50,452 bases of DNA from Clostridiales bacterium (lineage in GTDB: Bacteria > Bacillota > Clostridia > Peptostreptococcales > Anaerovoracaceae), in NCBI GenBank assembly GCA_015058155.1, contig SVCW01000010.1, positions 1-50,452 on the forward strand. The letters are read 5' to 3'. Positions 42,903 through 50,452 of this stretch are shown here, in pieces. Position numbers and translations under genes: made by a program. The notes beneath the pieces are model-generated. The model made no database searches and had not been told where the DNA came from. It was given only the letters and a program-made list of their open reading frames with translations. How positions within the stretch are numbered: the stretch's first letter is position 1; each line of letters starts with the position of its first letter.

Positions 42903-42991
42903 TACTATTATATCTCCTTCCTCATGTGGTTTCGTCTCGCGGCAGTCCCTGTGACCTCCATCGGACGACCTTCACAATTAATAACTATTTC

Positions 42992-43177
42992 TTACCAGCT
43001 TGCCTTCTTTACGCCTGGGATTTCGCCCTTGTATGCAAGCTCTCTGAAGCAAATTCTGCAGATTCCGTACTTTCTGAGTACTGAATGTGGTCTTCCACAA
43101 ATTCTGCATCTTGTGTATGCTCTTGTTGAAAACTTAGGCTTTCTAGCCTGCTTTACTTTGAGAGATGTTTTTGCCAT
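42992..43177 (-). CDS. rpsZ: 30S ribosomal protein S14, zinc type
   Basis: 61 aa, the short zinc-ribbon form: [20 protein letters not shown] supplies the four Cys ligands. Normal vegetative form in Gram-positives. An 89-bp gap follows before rpsH, with no gene. Confidence 0.97.
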   Translation of the reverse strand: MAKTSLKVKQARKPKFSTRAYTRCRICGRPHSVLRKYGICRICFRELAYKGEIPGVKKASW

Positions 43178-43191
43178 AATTCCCTCCTATA

Positions 43192-43734
43192 TTACTTTTC
43201 GAACGGCATTCCGAGAAGCTTGAGAAGTTCCATAGCTTCTTCGTCAGTCTTAGCTGTTGTTGTGAATACGATGTTCATACCCTTAATCTTGTCAACCTTA
43301 TCATAGTTGATTTCAGGGAAGATGAGCTGTTCCTTGATACCCATTGAGTAGTTTCCACGTCCGTCGAATGAGTTCTTTGAAACGCCCTTAAAGTCTCTTA
43401 CTCTTGGAAGAGCGATGTTGAAGAACTTGTCGATAAATTCATACATGCTGTCTCCTCTTAAAGTAACCTTAGCTCCTACAGGCATTCCCTGTCTAACCTT
43501 GAAGTTCGCAATTGACTTCTTAGCCTTTGTGATTACAGGCTTCTGACCTGAAATCATAGCGAGTTCTTCTACAGCTGATTCCATAAGCTTAGCGTTGTCC
43601 TTTGCTTCGCCAAGACCCATGTTGATTGTTACCTTTACAAGCTTTGGAACTTCCATTACATTCTTGTACTGGAACTTTTCGTGTAAAGCTGGAAATACGT
43701 CAGTCTTATAACTTTCTCTTAATCTTGCAGTCAA
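43192..43734 (-). CDS. rplE: 50S ribosomal protein L5
   Basis: 180 aa, 5S rRNA-binding. Blocks: [59 protein letters not shown]. The start appears to be TTG at 43734, 8 nt after GGAGG; no ATG lies nearby in frame before the conserved region, so this is an unusual initiation codon in an otherwise ATG-dominated cluster. Confidence 0.96.
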   Translation of the reverse strand: MTARLRESYKTDVFPALHEKFQYKNVMEVPKLVKVTINMGLGEAKDNAKLMESAVEELAMISGQKPVITKAKKSIANFKVRQGMPVGAKVTLRGDSMYEFIDKFFNIALPRVRDFKGVSKNSFDGRGNYSMGIKEQLIFPEINYDKVDKIKGMNIVFTTTAKTDEEAMELLKLLGMPFEK

Positions 43735-43751
43735 AATCGTCTCCTCCTTTC

Positions 43752-44057
43752 TTAGTCGATTACAGCGCCTGTCTTCTTTGATACTCTGACCTTCTTACCG
43801 TTTTCGATCTTGTATCCAACTCTTACAGGAGCGTCTGCCTTCTTATCATAAAGCATAACATTTGAAGCATCGATAGGTCCTTCAATGTGTCTGATTTCAG
43901 CCTTTGCAGTTCTTGTCTGCTTCTGGTGCTTAGTCTGAACATTAACGCCTTCAACTACTACTCTGTTCTTTTCAGGGATAGCTCTTAAAACCTTTCCCTT
44001 CTTGCCCTTGTCTTTACCAGTAATTACTACTACTACGTCGTCTTTCTTAATTTTCAT
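43752..44057 (-). CDS. rplX: 50S ribosomal protein L24
   Basis: 101 aa. KOW domain ([20 protein letters not shown]), [23 protein letters not shown]. Early assembly initiator of the 50S. AGGAGG precedes the ATG. Confidence 0.98.
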   Translation of the reverse strand: MKIKKDDVVVVITGKDKGKKGKVLRAIPEKNRVVVEGVNVQTKHQKQTRTAKAEIRHIEGPIDASNVMLYDKKADAPVRVGYKIENGKKVRVSKKTGAVID

Positions 44058-44068
44058 GCTCGTACCTC

Positions 44069-44437
44069 CTATAATACTTCAGGTGCAAGTGATACGATCT
44101 TCATGAAGCCCTTATCACGAAGTTCTCTTGCTACTGGTCCGAAGATACGAGTACCAACTGGATTCTTATCATCCTTGATAATAACTGCAGCGTTCTGGTC
44201 AAACTTAACGTAGCTTCCATCAGCACGTCTAGCGCCAGTCTTAGTTCTTACTACTACAGCCTTTACTACATCGCTCTTCTTTACAACGCCACCTGGTGTT
44301 GCGTCCTTAACGGCACAAACGATTACATCACCAATATTTGCATACTGACGGCTAGTACCACCAAGTATACGGATGCATAAAAGTTCTTTTGCACCGGAAT
44401 TGTCTGCGACTCTTAATCTACTTTCAGTCTGAATCAT
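44069..44437 (-). CDS. rplN: 50S ribosomal protein L14
   Basis: 122 aa. [20 protein letters not shown] and the end [19 protein letters not shown] are diagnostic. At the subunit interface; binding site of RsfS in other bacteria. Confidence 0.98.
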   Translation of the reverse strand: MIQTESRLRVADNSGAKELLCIRILGGTSRQYANIGDVIVCAVKDATPGGVVKKSDVVKAVVVRTKTGARRADGSYVKFDQNAAVIIKDDKNPVGTRIFGPVARELRDKGFMKIVSLAPEVL

Positions 44438-44452
44438 TTTCTGGTGCCTCCT

Positions 44453-44713
44453 TTACTTAGCTTTTTCAACGATGTTAACAAGTCTCCATCTCTTGCTCTT
44501 TGAGAGTGGTCTTGTTTCCATAATTCTTACTGTATCACCGATATTGCATTCGTTATTTTCATCGTGAGCCATAACCTTCTTAGTTCTCTTTACAGCCTTG
44601 CCGTAGAGGGAATGTCTTACGAAGTCTTCGATTGCAACTGTGATGCTCTTATCCATTTTGTTGCTTACTACAACGCCGACCTTAGTCTTTCTTCTGTTTC
44701 TTTCAACTGTCAT
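44453..44713 (-). CDS. rpsQ: 30S ribosomal protein S17
   Basis: 86 aa OB-fold protein: [54 protein letters not shown]. Primary 16S rRNA binder. Confidence 0.98.
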   Translation of the reverse strand: MTVERNRRKTKVGVVVSNKMDKSITVAIEDFVRHSLYGKAVKRTKKVMAHDENNECNIGDTVRIMETRPLSKSKRWRLVNIVEKAK

Positions 44714-44731
44714 ATTACATCCTCCTTTCTA

Positions 44732-44926
44732 CTAGCCTCTAAGCTCTTTTTCTCTAATGATAGTCTTGATTCTAGCAATATCTTTCTTTACTTCCTTCAT
44801 CTTAACAGGATTTTCGAGCTGTCCTGTCACATGCTGAAATCTAAGGTTGAAGAGTTCATTCTTCTGCTTAGTGAGTTCTGCAGTGAGTTCGGCAACTGTC
44901 ATATCTCTCATTTTCTTTAATTCCAT
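44732..44926 (-). CDS. rpmC: 50S ribosomal protein L29
   Basis: 64 aa helical hairpin: [52 protein letters not shown]. Its ATG overlaps the rplP stop by one base, giving translational coupling. Near the exit tunnel, where trigger factor docks on L23/L29. Confidence 0.98.
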   Translation of the reverse strand: MELKKMRDMTVAELTAELTKQKNELFNLRFQHVTGQLENPVKMKEVKKDIARIKTIIREKELRG

Positions 44927-45360
44927 TATGCCTCTCCTCCTTCTGCTACTGCTGTTTCCTTGATGGCAAACTTACACTTTACAGGAAGCTTGTGAGCAGC
45001 AAGTCTCATAGCTTCTCTTGCCTTTTCTTCTGAAACGCCTTCGATTTCGAACATAACTCTGCCTGGCTTAACTACTGCTACCCAGTACTCAGGAGCACCC
45101 TTACCTGAACCCATTCGTACTTCAGCAGGCTTCTTTGTAACCGGCTTGTGTGGGAAAATCTTGATATATACTTTACCACCTCTCTTGATTGAACGTGTCA
45201 TTGCAATTCTGGCAGCTTCAATCTGATTTGAGGTAATCCATCCGCATTCCTGTGAAACGAGACCGTAGCTTCCGTAAGTAATTGTGTTACCCTTTGTAGC
45301 AACGCCCTTCATTCTACCTCTGTGGACTCTTCTGCGTTTAACGCGCTTTGGCATTAACAT
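44926..45360 (-). CDS. rplP: 50S ribosomal protein L16
   Basis: 144 aa. Starts [24 protein letters not shown] lies 9 nt before the first [23 protein letters not shown] and [14 protein letters not shown] are the family blocks. Helps position A-site tRNA. Confidence 0.98.
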   Translation of the reverse strand: MLMPKRVKRRRVHRGRMKGVATKGNTITYGSYGLVSQECGWITSNQIEAARIAMTRSIKRGGKVYIKIFPHKPVTKKPAEVRMGSGKGAPEYWVAVVKPGRVMFEIEGVSEEKAREAMRLAAHKLPVKCKFAIKETAVAEGGEA

Positions 45361-45383
45361 AACGCTGTTCCTCCTTCCTGAAT

Positions 45384-46271
45384 CTATGCTTCAGCTTCTG
45401 CAGTTTCTACTGCTGGAGCTTCTTCTACCTGTGGTTCTGCAACGGCTTCAACCTTTGGAGTCTTTCTTACTCTTGGGTTAACTGCCTTTGGTGCTTCTGC
45501 CTTCTGATCTCTGTCACGGCCGCCGCGTCTGTCGTCTCTTCTTCTGTCTTCTCTGTTACCGCGTCTTTCGCCGTCCTTCTTGCCACGTCTTTCGCCGCGT
45601 CTTTCCTGCTTTTCTTCAGGAACTGCGCTCTTGAGACCCTTGTCAAGAATTTCACCGTGGTTAATCCATACCTTTACGCCGATCTTTCCGTAAGTTGTAT
45701 CAGCTTCAGCAAAACCGTAATCGATATCTGCTCTTAATGTATGAAGAGGAACGTTTCCTTCGCTGTACTTTTCTGATCTAGCGATTTCAGCTCCGCCAAG
45801 TCTTCCGCTTAAGAGAACCTTGATTCCCTGAGCGTTAGCCTTCATTGTTCTTCCGATAGCCTGCTTCATAGCTCTTCTGAATGAAACTCTTCTTTCGAGA
45901 GCCTGTGCAATGCTTTCTGCTGTGAGCTGAGCGTCGAGCTCTGCTCTCTTGATTTCCTTGATTTCGATAACTGCAGTCTTTCCAGTCATCTTTTCGATTT
46001 CAGCCTTGAGTTCATCAATGCCGCTTCCTGATCTTCCGATTACCATACCAGGTCTGTTAACCATAACGATAACCTTAATCTGATTGTTTGCAGCTCTTTC
46101 GATAACTACCTTTGAAACTCCTGCTGCGTATAACTTCTTCTTCACATATGTTCTTACCTGATTGTCTTCAACGAGGTAATCTGCGAAGTTGCTCTTATCT
46201 GCATACCACTTGGAATCCCAGTCCTTGATAACGCCCACTCTTAAACCATGTGGACTAACTTTCTGACCCAT
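45384..46271 (-). CDS. rpsC: 30S ribosomal protein S3 with long charged tail
   Basis: 295 aa against ~210-230 in most bacteria. Residues 1-215 are ordinary S3: [22 protein letters not shown] domain around [34 protein letters not shown]. From about residue 220 follows an extension rich in Arg, Glu, Asp and Gly ([20 protein letters not shown]), then an Ala/Val/Glu/Pro tail. S3 lies at the mRNA entry, so the tail would be exposed on the solvent side. The tail keeps the reading frame and the neighbours' codon use, so it is not a frameshift product. Confidence 0.97.
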   Translation of the reverse strand: MGQKVSPHGLRVGVIKDWDSKWYADKSNFADYLVEDNQVRTYVKKKLYAAGVSKVVIERAANNQIKVIVMVNRPGMVIGRSGSGIDELKAEIEKMTGKTAVIEIKEIKRAELDAQLTAESIAQALERRVSFRRAMKQAIGRTMKANAQGIKVLLSGRLGGAEIARSEKYSEGNVPLHTLRADIDYGFAEADTTYGKIGVKVWINHGEILDKGLKSAVPEEKQERRGERRGKKDGERRGNREDRRRDDRRGGRDRDQKAEAPKAVNPRVRKTPKVEAVAEPQVEEAPAVETAEAEA

Positions 46272-46288
46272 TTAGTGAACCTCCTATC

Positions 46289-46624
46289 TTAGTTTCTTTC
46301 CTTAAGAGTAACGCCAACGTGACTCATTCTCTTGCGAATGATGGATGCTCTGCCCTGTGCACCAGCTCTCCATCTCTTCATAGTTGGTCCCTGATGAGCG
46401 TAAACTTCAGCAACATATAACTTGTCTGGATTCATGTCAAAGTTGTTTTCAGCGTTTGCTGCAGCTGACTTAACAACCTTTTCTAATATTTCTGCTCCCT
46501 TACCAGGAGTAAACTTTAAAATTGTCATTGCCTCGTTTAAGTCTTTGCCTCTTACGAGATCGCATACAGGCTTGAGCTTGATAGGAGACATTCTAACATA
46601 CTTTGCAATTGCTTTTGCTTCCAT
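46289..46624 (-). CDS. rplV: 50S ribosomal protein L22
   Basis: 111 aa from the ATG at 46624 (MEAKAIAKYVRMSPIKLKPV), with GGAG upstream; a TTG two codons earlier is an unlikely alternative. Loop region YAHQGPTMKRWRAGAQGRAS reaches the exit tunnel constriction, site of macrolide-resistance mutations in the family. Confidence 0.97.
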   Translation of the reverse strand: MEAKAIAKYVRMSPIKLKPVCDLVRGKDLNEAMTILKFTPGKGAEILEKVVKSAAANAENNFDMNPDKLYVAEVYAHQGPTMKRWRAGAQGRASIIRKRMSHVGVTLKERN

Positions 46625-46645
46625 TTTCAATTATCTCCTTTCTTC

Positions 46646-46924
46646 TTACTTCTTCTTTGTGCTCTTGTCAGCAGCGTGACCTCTGTAGTTTCTTGTAGGG
46701 GCGAACTCACCGAGTCTGTGTCCTACCATATCTTCTGTGATATATACAGGAACGTGCTTCTTTCCATCATGCACTGCGATTGTATGTCCAATCATCTGAG
46801 GGAAAATTGTTGATGGTCTTGACCATGTCTTGATAACTTTCTTTTCGTTAGCTGCGTTCATTTCGATGATTTCCTTGAGCAGCTTAGCGTTTACGAAAGG
46901 ACCCTTCTTAAGTGATCTACTCAT
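46646..46924 (-). CDS. rpsS: 30S ribosomal protein S19
   Basis: 92 aa. [56 protein letters not shown]. Located in the 30S head beside S13. Confidence 0.98.
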   Translation of the reverse strand: MSRSLKKGPFVNAKLLKEIIEMNAANEKKVIKTWSRPSTIFPQMIGHTIAVHDGKKHVPVYITEDMVGHRLGEFAPTRNYRGHAADKSTKKK

Positions 46925-46943
46925 TTATTTACGTGCTCCCTTC

Positions 46944-47777
46944 CTATTTATCATTTCTCTTCTTTACGATATACTGATTTGACTTCTTGTTCTTCTTTCT
47001 AGTCTTGTATCCAAGAGCAGGCTTACCCCAAGGAGTAACTGGTGCAACTCTACCGATACCAACCTTACCTTCACCACCACCGTGTGGGTGATCGTTAGGG
47101 TTCATAACTGAACCTCTTACTGTAGGTCTGATACCCATATGTCTCTTTCTACCAGCCTTACCGATCTGGATGTTTGCGTGATCGAGGTTACCAACTTCGC
47201 CGATTGTAGCTCTGCAAGTCATTCTAACCTTTCTAACTTCTCCGGAAGGGAGTCTAACCTGAGCGTACTTTTCTTCCTTAGCCATGAGCTGAGCTCCATT
47301 ACCAGCTGATCTTGCGAGCTGTCCGCCCTTTCCAGGCTGGAGTTCAACGTTGTGGATGATTGTACCTACAGGAATGTTTTCGAGTGGAAGTGCATTTCCG
47401 ATCTTGATATCTGCGTTTGCGCCTGATTCGATAACGTCGCCAACCATGAGCTTGTTAGGAGCGAGGATGTATCTCTTTTCTCCGTCTGCGTAAACGATGA
47501 GAGCGATGTTAGCGCTTCTGTTTGGATCGTATTCGATTGCTGCAACTTTTCCTGGAATTCCGTCCTTATTTCTCTTGAAGTCGATGATTCTGTACTTAGG
47601 TCTGTATCCGCCGCCTCTGTGTCTTACAGTAATCTTACCTCTTGAGTTTCTTCCTGAATGCTTCTTAAGAGTAACTGTGAGCGCCTTTTCAGGAGTTGAC
47701 TTTGTGATTTCTTCAAATGTAGAAACCGTCATTCCTCTTAAACCAGGAGTAGTTGGATTATATTTTCTGATTCCCAT
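46944..47777 (-). CDS. rplB: 50S ribosomal protein L2
   Basis: 277 aa. [33 protein letters not shown], and the conserved C-terminal block [18 protein letters not shown] with the His important for peptidyl transferase activity. AGGAGG precedes the ATG. Confidence 0.98.
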   Translation of the reverse strand: MGIRKYNPTTPGLRGMTVSTFEEITKSTPEKALTVTLKKHSGRNSRGKITVRHRGGGYRPKYRIIDFKRNKDGIPGKVAAIEYDPNRSANIALIVYADGEKRYILAPNKLMVGDVIESGANADIKIGNALPLENIPVGTIIHNVELQPGKGGQLARSAGNGAQLMAKEEKYAQVRLPSGEVRKVRMTCRATIGEVGNLDHANIQIGKAGRKRHMGIRPTVRGSVMNPNDHPHGGGEGKVGIGRVAPVTPWGKPALGYKTRKKNKKSNQYIVKKRNDK

Positions 47778-47795
47778 TACTTACTACCTCCTATA

Positions 47796-48086
47796 TTAAA
47801 GTCCCTGGAAGAATTCGATTTCCTTACTCTTAGCTGTAAGAGTAACGATTGCCTTCTTTGAAGAAGCAGTCTTTCCTACGTATCTTCCCATTCTCTTAAC
47901 TTTACCGTTAACGTTCATAATGTTTACTTTTGCTACTTCAACACCGAAGATTTCTTCTACAGCTAACTTAACCTGTGTCTTGTTAGCGTCCTTAGCAACC
48001 TTAAATGTGTATTTCTTCATAGCTGCGTCATCCATTGACTTTTCTGAGATGACTGGCTTAATAATTACATCGTAAGGAGTCTTCAT
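47796..48086 (-). CDS. rplW: 50S ribosomal protein L23
   Basis: 96 aa. [17 protein letters not shown] and [20 protein letters not shown]. Docking site of trigger factor and SRP at the tunnel exit. The ATG overlaps the rplD stop by one base. Confidence 0.97.
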   Translation of the reverse strand: MKTPYDVIIKPVISEKSMDDAAMKKYTFKVAKDANKTQVKLAVEEIFGVEVAKVNIMNVNGKVKRMGRYVGKTASSKKAIVTLTAKSKEIEFFQGL

Positions 48087-48709
48087 TATGCGTACACCTC
48101 CTCAATTTTCTTTACCGCATCTGCAGTAAGGATTAAGCTTGTGTGGTTGATGATTTCGTAAACGTTCATTGTTCCTACGAGAGCTGTTCTTACTCCAGGA
48201 ATGTTAGCAGCTGACTTGATAACGTTTTCGTCCTTTTCAGCTGTAACGATGAGAGCCTTCTTAGCAGCCTTAACGTTTGCGAGAACCTTGATCATTTCCT
48301 TAGTCTTAGGAGCTTCAAATGTGAGAGCGTCTAAAACGATGATTTCATTTTCCTGAACCTTTGATGAGAGAGCAGATAACATAGCAAGTCTCTTAACCTT
48401 CTTGTTGATTGTGTATCTGTAATCTCTTGGCTTTGGTGCGAATACTACGCCACCGCCAACCTGTGATGGGTCTGTTGAGCTACCCTGTCTGTGACGACCA
48501 GTACCCTTCTGTCTGAAAGGCTTCTTTCCGCCTCCTCTAACTTCGCCTCTGTTTAAGGCTGACTGTGTGCCCTGTCTCTGATTAGCTAGGTAGTTCTTAA
48601 TTACTGTGTGTACAGCGTACTCATTTGGTGCGATTCCGAATACTGCGTCGTTTAATTCGATAACGCCTGCTTCTGCACCGCTCATGTTAAGCATTGTAAC
48701 TTTTGCCAT
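48086..48709 (-). CDS. rplD: 50S ribosomal protein L4
   Basis: 207 aa. The extended loop ([40 protein letters not shown]) lines the exit tunnel; the globular part follows. In E. coli L4 also binds the S10 leader to repress the operon, which is relevant to the structured leader upstream of rpsJ here. Confidence 0.97.
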   Translation of the reverse strand: MAKVTMLNMSGAEAGVIELNDAVFGIAPNEYAVHTVIKNYLANQRQGTQSALNRGEVRGGGKKPFRQKGTGRHRQGSSTDPSQVGGGVVFAPKPRDYRYTINKKVKRLAMLSALSSKVQENEIIVLDALTFEAPKTKEMIKVLANVKAAKKALIVTAEKDENVIKSAANIPGVRTALVGTMNVYEIINHTSLILTADAVKKIEEVYA

Positions 48710-48736
48710 TTGTACTTCCTCCTTTCCTAGCCTCTA

Positions 48737-49366
48737 TTACTGACCCTTTACTGCGTACTGGATACGAACGAGGCCACCCTTAACGCCTGGTACCGCACCC
48801 TTAACGAGCATGAGGTTTCTATCTTCGATAACTTTTACGAGTTCAACATTCTGAACTGTTACTGTTTCTCTACCCATTCTTCCAGGACCCTTGTTGCCCT
48901 TGAATACTCTTGATGGGTAAGTACCTGCAGCGAGTGCGCCGGCAAGTCTCTTATGCTTTGAACCGTGGCTCATAGGTCCTCTGTGGTGTCCATGTCTCTT
49001 GATGTTACCCTGAGTTCCCTTACCCTTTGAAGTTCCAGTTACGTCGAGCTTCTTTCCAACTTCGAAATCAGCTACTGTGATAACCTGTCCAACTTCGTAA
49101 GTTTCGCCTTCTTCTACTCTGAATTCAGCGAGATACTTCTTAGGAGCTACGCCAGCCTTTTCAAAGTGACCAGTCATTGGCTTGTTAACTCTCTGTGGCT
49201 TCTGATCTTCGAAACCAATCTGTACTGCATTGTAACCGTCTGTTTCAACAGTCTTTACCTGAGTAACAACTTCAGGACCAGCTTCGATTACTGTTACTGG
49301 AATAACTTCTCCAGCTTCTGAGAAAATCTGAGTCATTCCGATTTTCTTTCCTAAAATCATTTTCAT
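48737..49366 (-). CDS. rplC: 50S ribosomal protein L3
   Basis: 209 aa. [20 protein letters not shown], the tip region [20 protein letters not shown] and [18 protein letters not shown]. Early assembly initiator near the peptidyl transferase centre. GGAG precedes the ATG. Confidence 0.98.
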   Translation of the reverse strand: MKMILGKKIGMTQIFSEAGEVIPVTVIEAGPEVVTQVKTVETDGYNAVQIGFEDQKPQRVNKPMTGHFEKAGVAPKKYLAEFRVEEGETYEVGQVITVADFEVGKKLDVTGTSKGKGTQGNIKRHGHHRGPMSHGSKHKRLAGALAAGTYPSRVFKGNKGPGRMGRETVTVQNVELVKVIEDRNLMLVKGAVPGVKGGLVRIQYAVKGQ

Positions 49367-49391
49367 ATTCTTTCTCCTTTTTCTTACAGCG

Positions 49392-49427
49392 GAACGGTCG
49401 TGCCGTTCATTCTAAGGGAGTTCCCTT
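49392..49427 (-). repeat. Two small hairpins between rpsJ and rplC
   Basis: GAACGG/CCGTTC (49392-49397, 49403-49408) and AAGGGA/TCCCTT (49414-49419, 49422-49427) in an 83-bp gap, the largest between rpsJ and rpoA apart from the ones before rpsH and rpsM. There is no T-run, so this is not a terminator; it may be a processing site or a regulatory structure. Confidence 0.5.
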
Positions 49428-49449
49428 ACTGTTTTGTTTTTGTTACCTC

Positions 49450-49761
49450 TTAGAGCTTGATTTCGATATCAACGCCTGAAGGTAAATCAAGCTTTGTTAA
49501 AGCGTCTGTAGTCTTTGGTGTAGCGTTTGTGATGTCGATGAGTCTCTTGTGAGTTCTCTGTTCGAACTGTTCACGGCTATCCTTGTACTTGTGTACCGCT
49601 CTAAGGATTGTTACTACTTCCTTTTCTGTTGGAAGCGGAATAGGGCCTGATACGTCAGCGCCTGACTTCTTAGCAGTTTCTACGATCTTTGCTGCTGCAG
49701 CGTCGAGGAGCGCGTGATCATAAGCTCTAAGCTTGATTCTGATTTTCTGTAATTCGCTCAT
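49450..49761 (-). CDS. rpsJ: 30S ribosomal protein S10
   Basis: 103 aa. [57 protein letters not shown]. First gene of the S10 operon; AGGAGG 5 nt before the ATG. S10 (NusE) also takes part in NusB-dependent antitermination. Confidence 0.98.
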   Translation of the reverse strand: MSELQKIRIKLRAYDHALLDAAAAKIVETAKKSGADVSGPIPLPTEKEVVTILRAVHKYKDSREQFEQRTHKRLIDITNATPKTTDALTKLDLPSGVDIEIKL

Positions 49762-50090
49762 TTTGTTCCTCCTGTTTTTTTAGTTCGATTTTCGCTATTC
49801 TCGCACAAGGGGTTCGCTCTTTTTCGTCCGCCGGCCGCCGTTTTTGCGCTTTCTCGCAACTCTTTCTCGTCCTAGCGCTTCCGGCCGCCCTTGGCGAAAG
49901 TGCCATTTTTCAACGTGTCCGGGGTTTTTTGAACGCCCGCGCGCTTCTTTGACACGCTTCCGTGTGTTTCTTTTTTTCGTACACACCAGAAAAATGGCGA
50001 ATCCCTTCGTCCCTGTCTGGCAGGGGCAATTCTCGGCGGAAATTACCTGATAGCTCAGCAACTTCCCGCGTCTTCGCCTAAAGCACGCTT
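49762..50090 (-). ncRNA. Structured GC-rich 5' leader of the S10 operon (candidate regulatory RNA)
   Basis: About 325 nt between the promoter and rpsJ, visibly richer in GC than its surroundings. Pairings in the transcribed strand: GGCGAA/UUCGCC (50073-50078 with 49996-50001) closing a domain that contains GCGGGAA/UUUCCGC (50063-50069 with 50036-50042) and CCCUG/CAGGG (50021-50025 with 50011-50015). A second, 10-bp perfect stem GCCAUUUUUC/GAAAAAUGGC (49989-49998 with 49902-49911) shares three bases with the first closing stem, so the two cannot form fully together. The 3' part has GGCCG/CGGCC pairs. I do not recognise a known family. An open frame on this strand (from 50061, TTG) has no ribosome binding site and an unnatural composition, and I do not call it a gene. 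Confidence 0.55.
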
Positions 50091-50094
50091 ATAC

Positions 50095-50123
50095 ATAATA
50101 CAACAAATAAAAATATAATGCAA
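50095..50123 (-). promoter_or_regulatory. Promoter of the S10-spc-alpha cluster
   Basis: Read leftwards: TTGCAT (50118-50123), 17 bp, TATTAT (50095-50100). The AT-rich stretch upstream (50101-50165) could act as an UP element, as expected for a ribosomal protein promoter. Confidence 0.65.
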
Positions 50124-50298
50124 GTATTTTTTAGAAAAAGTTTTTCGTAATTATGGAATTTTTTTCAGCCACAAAGTGAGTGTTTTCAACGGTTGCAGCC
50201 CTCAAGGCATGCACACTCATCCACGTGTTTCTTTTTCTTTTTTCAAGCCCCTATATTATGGTCTTCCTTCTTTTCCATACCCCCAGATATTGTTTGCA
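50124..50298. other. Interval between the S10 promoter and the upstream terminators
   Basis: No gene recognised. It contains an inverted repeat TGAGTGT / ACACTCA (50177-50183, 50213-50219) with a GCC/GGC stem inside, and a pyrimidine-rich tract 50229-50245. It could be an upstream regulatory region or a small RNA; nothing more can be said. Confidence 0.4.
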
Positions 50299-50326
50299 AT
50301 AAAAAAAGGACGGTTAAACCGTCCTT
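50299..50326 (-). terminator. Terminator upstream of the S10 operon (first)
   Basis: Stem AAGGACGG / CCGTCCTT (50319-50326 with 50306-50313), 5-nt loop, then TTTTTTTATT leftwards. It ends transcripts arriving from the right of the window. Confidence 0.85.
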
Positions 50327-50335
50327 CAGACTGTA

Positions 50336-50373
50336 GACAAAAGGCCTTCGGCATTCAATTGCCGAGGGCCTTT
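50336..50373 (-). terminator. Terminator upstream of the S10 operon (second)
   Basis: AAAGGCC-ct-CGGC pairs with GCCG-aa-GGCCTTT across an 8-nt loop, followed by TTG. It stands in tandem with the previous terminator; the gene they serve is outside the window. From 50374 to 50452 I see no recognisable coding sequence. Confidence 0.75.
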
Positions 50374-50452
50374 CTTGTTACACCTTCTTCTTTGCTAAGC
50401 GAAACTGAAGATATTTTTAGAAAAACAGTCTTTCATTATCCTGCTTTTCTCC

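Noticed and set aside
49795..50061. 88-codon Arg/Lys-rich open frame upstream of rpsJ on the minus strand
   Set aside because: Would need a TTG start without a ribosome binding site, has no recognisable domain, and coincides with the GC-rich structured leader, which keeps frames open by composition.

Overview
The window looks like chromosomal DNA of an anaerobic, low-to-mid GC member of the Clostridia (Bacillota). The signs are strong AGGAGG-type ribosome binding sites, the tig-clpP-clpX-lon order, an S10-spc-alpha ribosomal cluster in Firmicutes order (including the zinc-type S14, adk-map-infA-rpmJ and rpoA), an ecfA1-ecfA2-ecfT module, and a SpoIIQ-like LytM protein suggesting endospore formation. 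I cannot name the genus from sequence alone. I see no rRNA, tRNA, IS element, phage or CRISPR array.

Layout, left to right. 1-5.2 kb: protein quality control read leftwards, tig -> clpP -> clpX -> lon (lon runs off the left edge). 5.5-6.1 kb: a CYTH-domain phosphohydrolase gene. 6.1-6.8 kb: a gene-free stretch with three kinds of short repeat. 6.8-13.2 kb: a leftward run pyk -> beta-CASP nuclease -> udk -> EamA permease -> dapB -> dapH, i.e. glycolysis, RNA processing, pyrimidine salvage and lysine/diaminopimelate synthesis. 13.3-18.3 kb: a sulfur amino acid unit metN-metI-metQ-cysK-cysE, preceded by an unannotated 33-codon ORF with nine Met and three Cys codons, a consensus promoter and an intrinsic terminator. 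I consider this the most interesting element in the window.

18.7-28.7 kb is a mixed accessory/stress region: two paralogous alpha/beta hydrolases around msrA; a CCG-type cysteine-rich protein, a nitroreductase and a tandem pair of SGNH-like hydrolases; dps and a PerR-like Fur regulator; an aminotransferase next to an omega-amidase-like nitrilase; a SpoIIQ-like protein; and a small winged-helix protein. dps and the winged-helix gene share a sigma-B-like promoter with the same spacing and the same sequence downstream, and dps also has a PerR-box-like palindrome.

28.8-34.3 kb, leftward: aroD -> lipoprotein -> ecfA1 -> ecfA2 -> ecfT -> trmB -> rsmD. 34.4-49.8 kb, leftward: 31 contiguous translation/secretion/transcription genes from rpsJ to rplQ, ending at a strong terminator. 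Two small ribosomal genes, rpmJ (37 aa) and rpmD (59 aa), are recovered here by direct translation. The S10 operon starts from a promoter near 50.1 kb and has a GC-rich leader of about 325 nt with several clear pairings, which may be a regulatory RNA. Two terminators at 50.3 kb insulate it from whatever lies to the right.

All functions are inferred from motifs and family knowledge. No database search or folding program was run, and sequence comparisons were made by eye.
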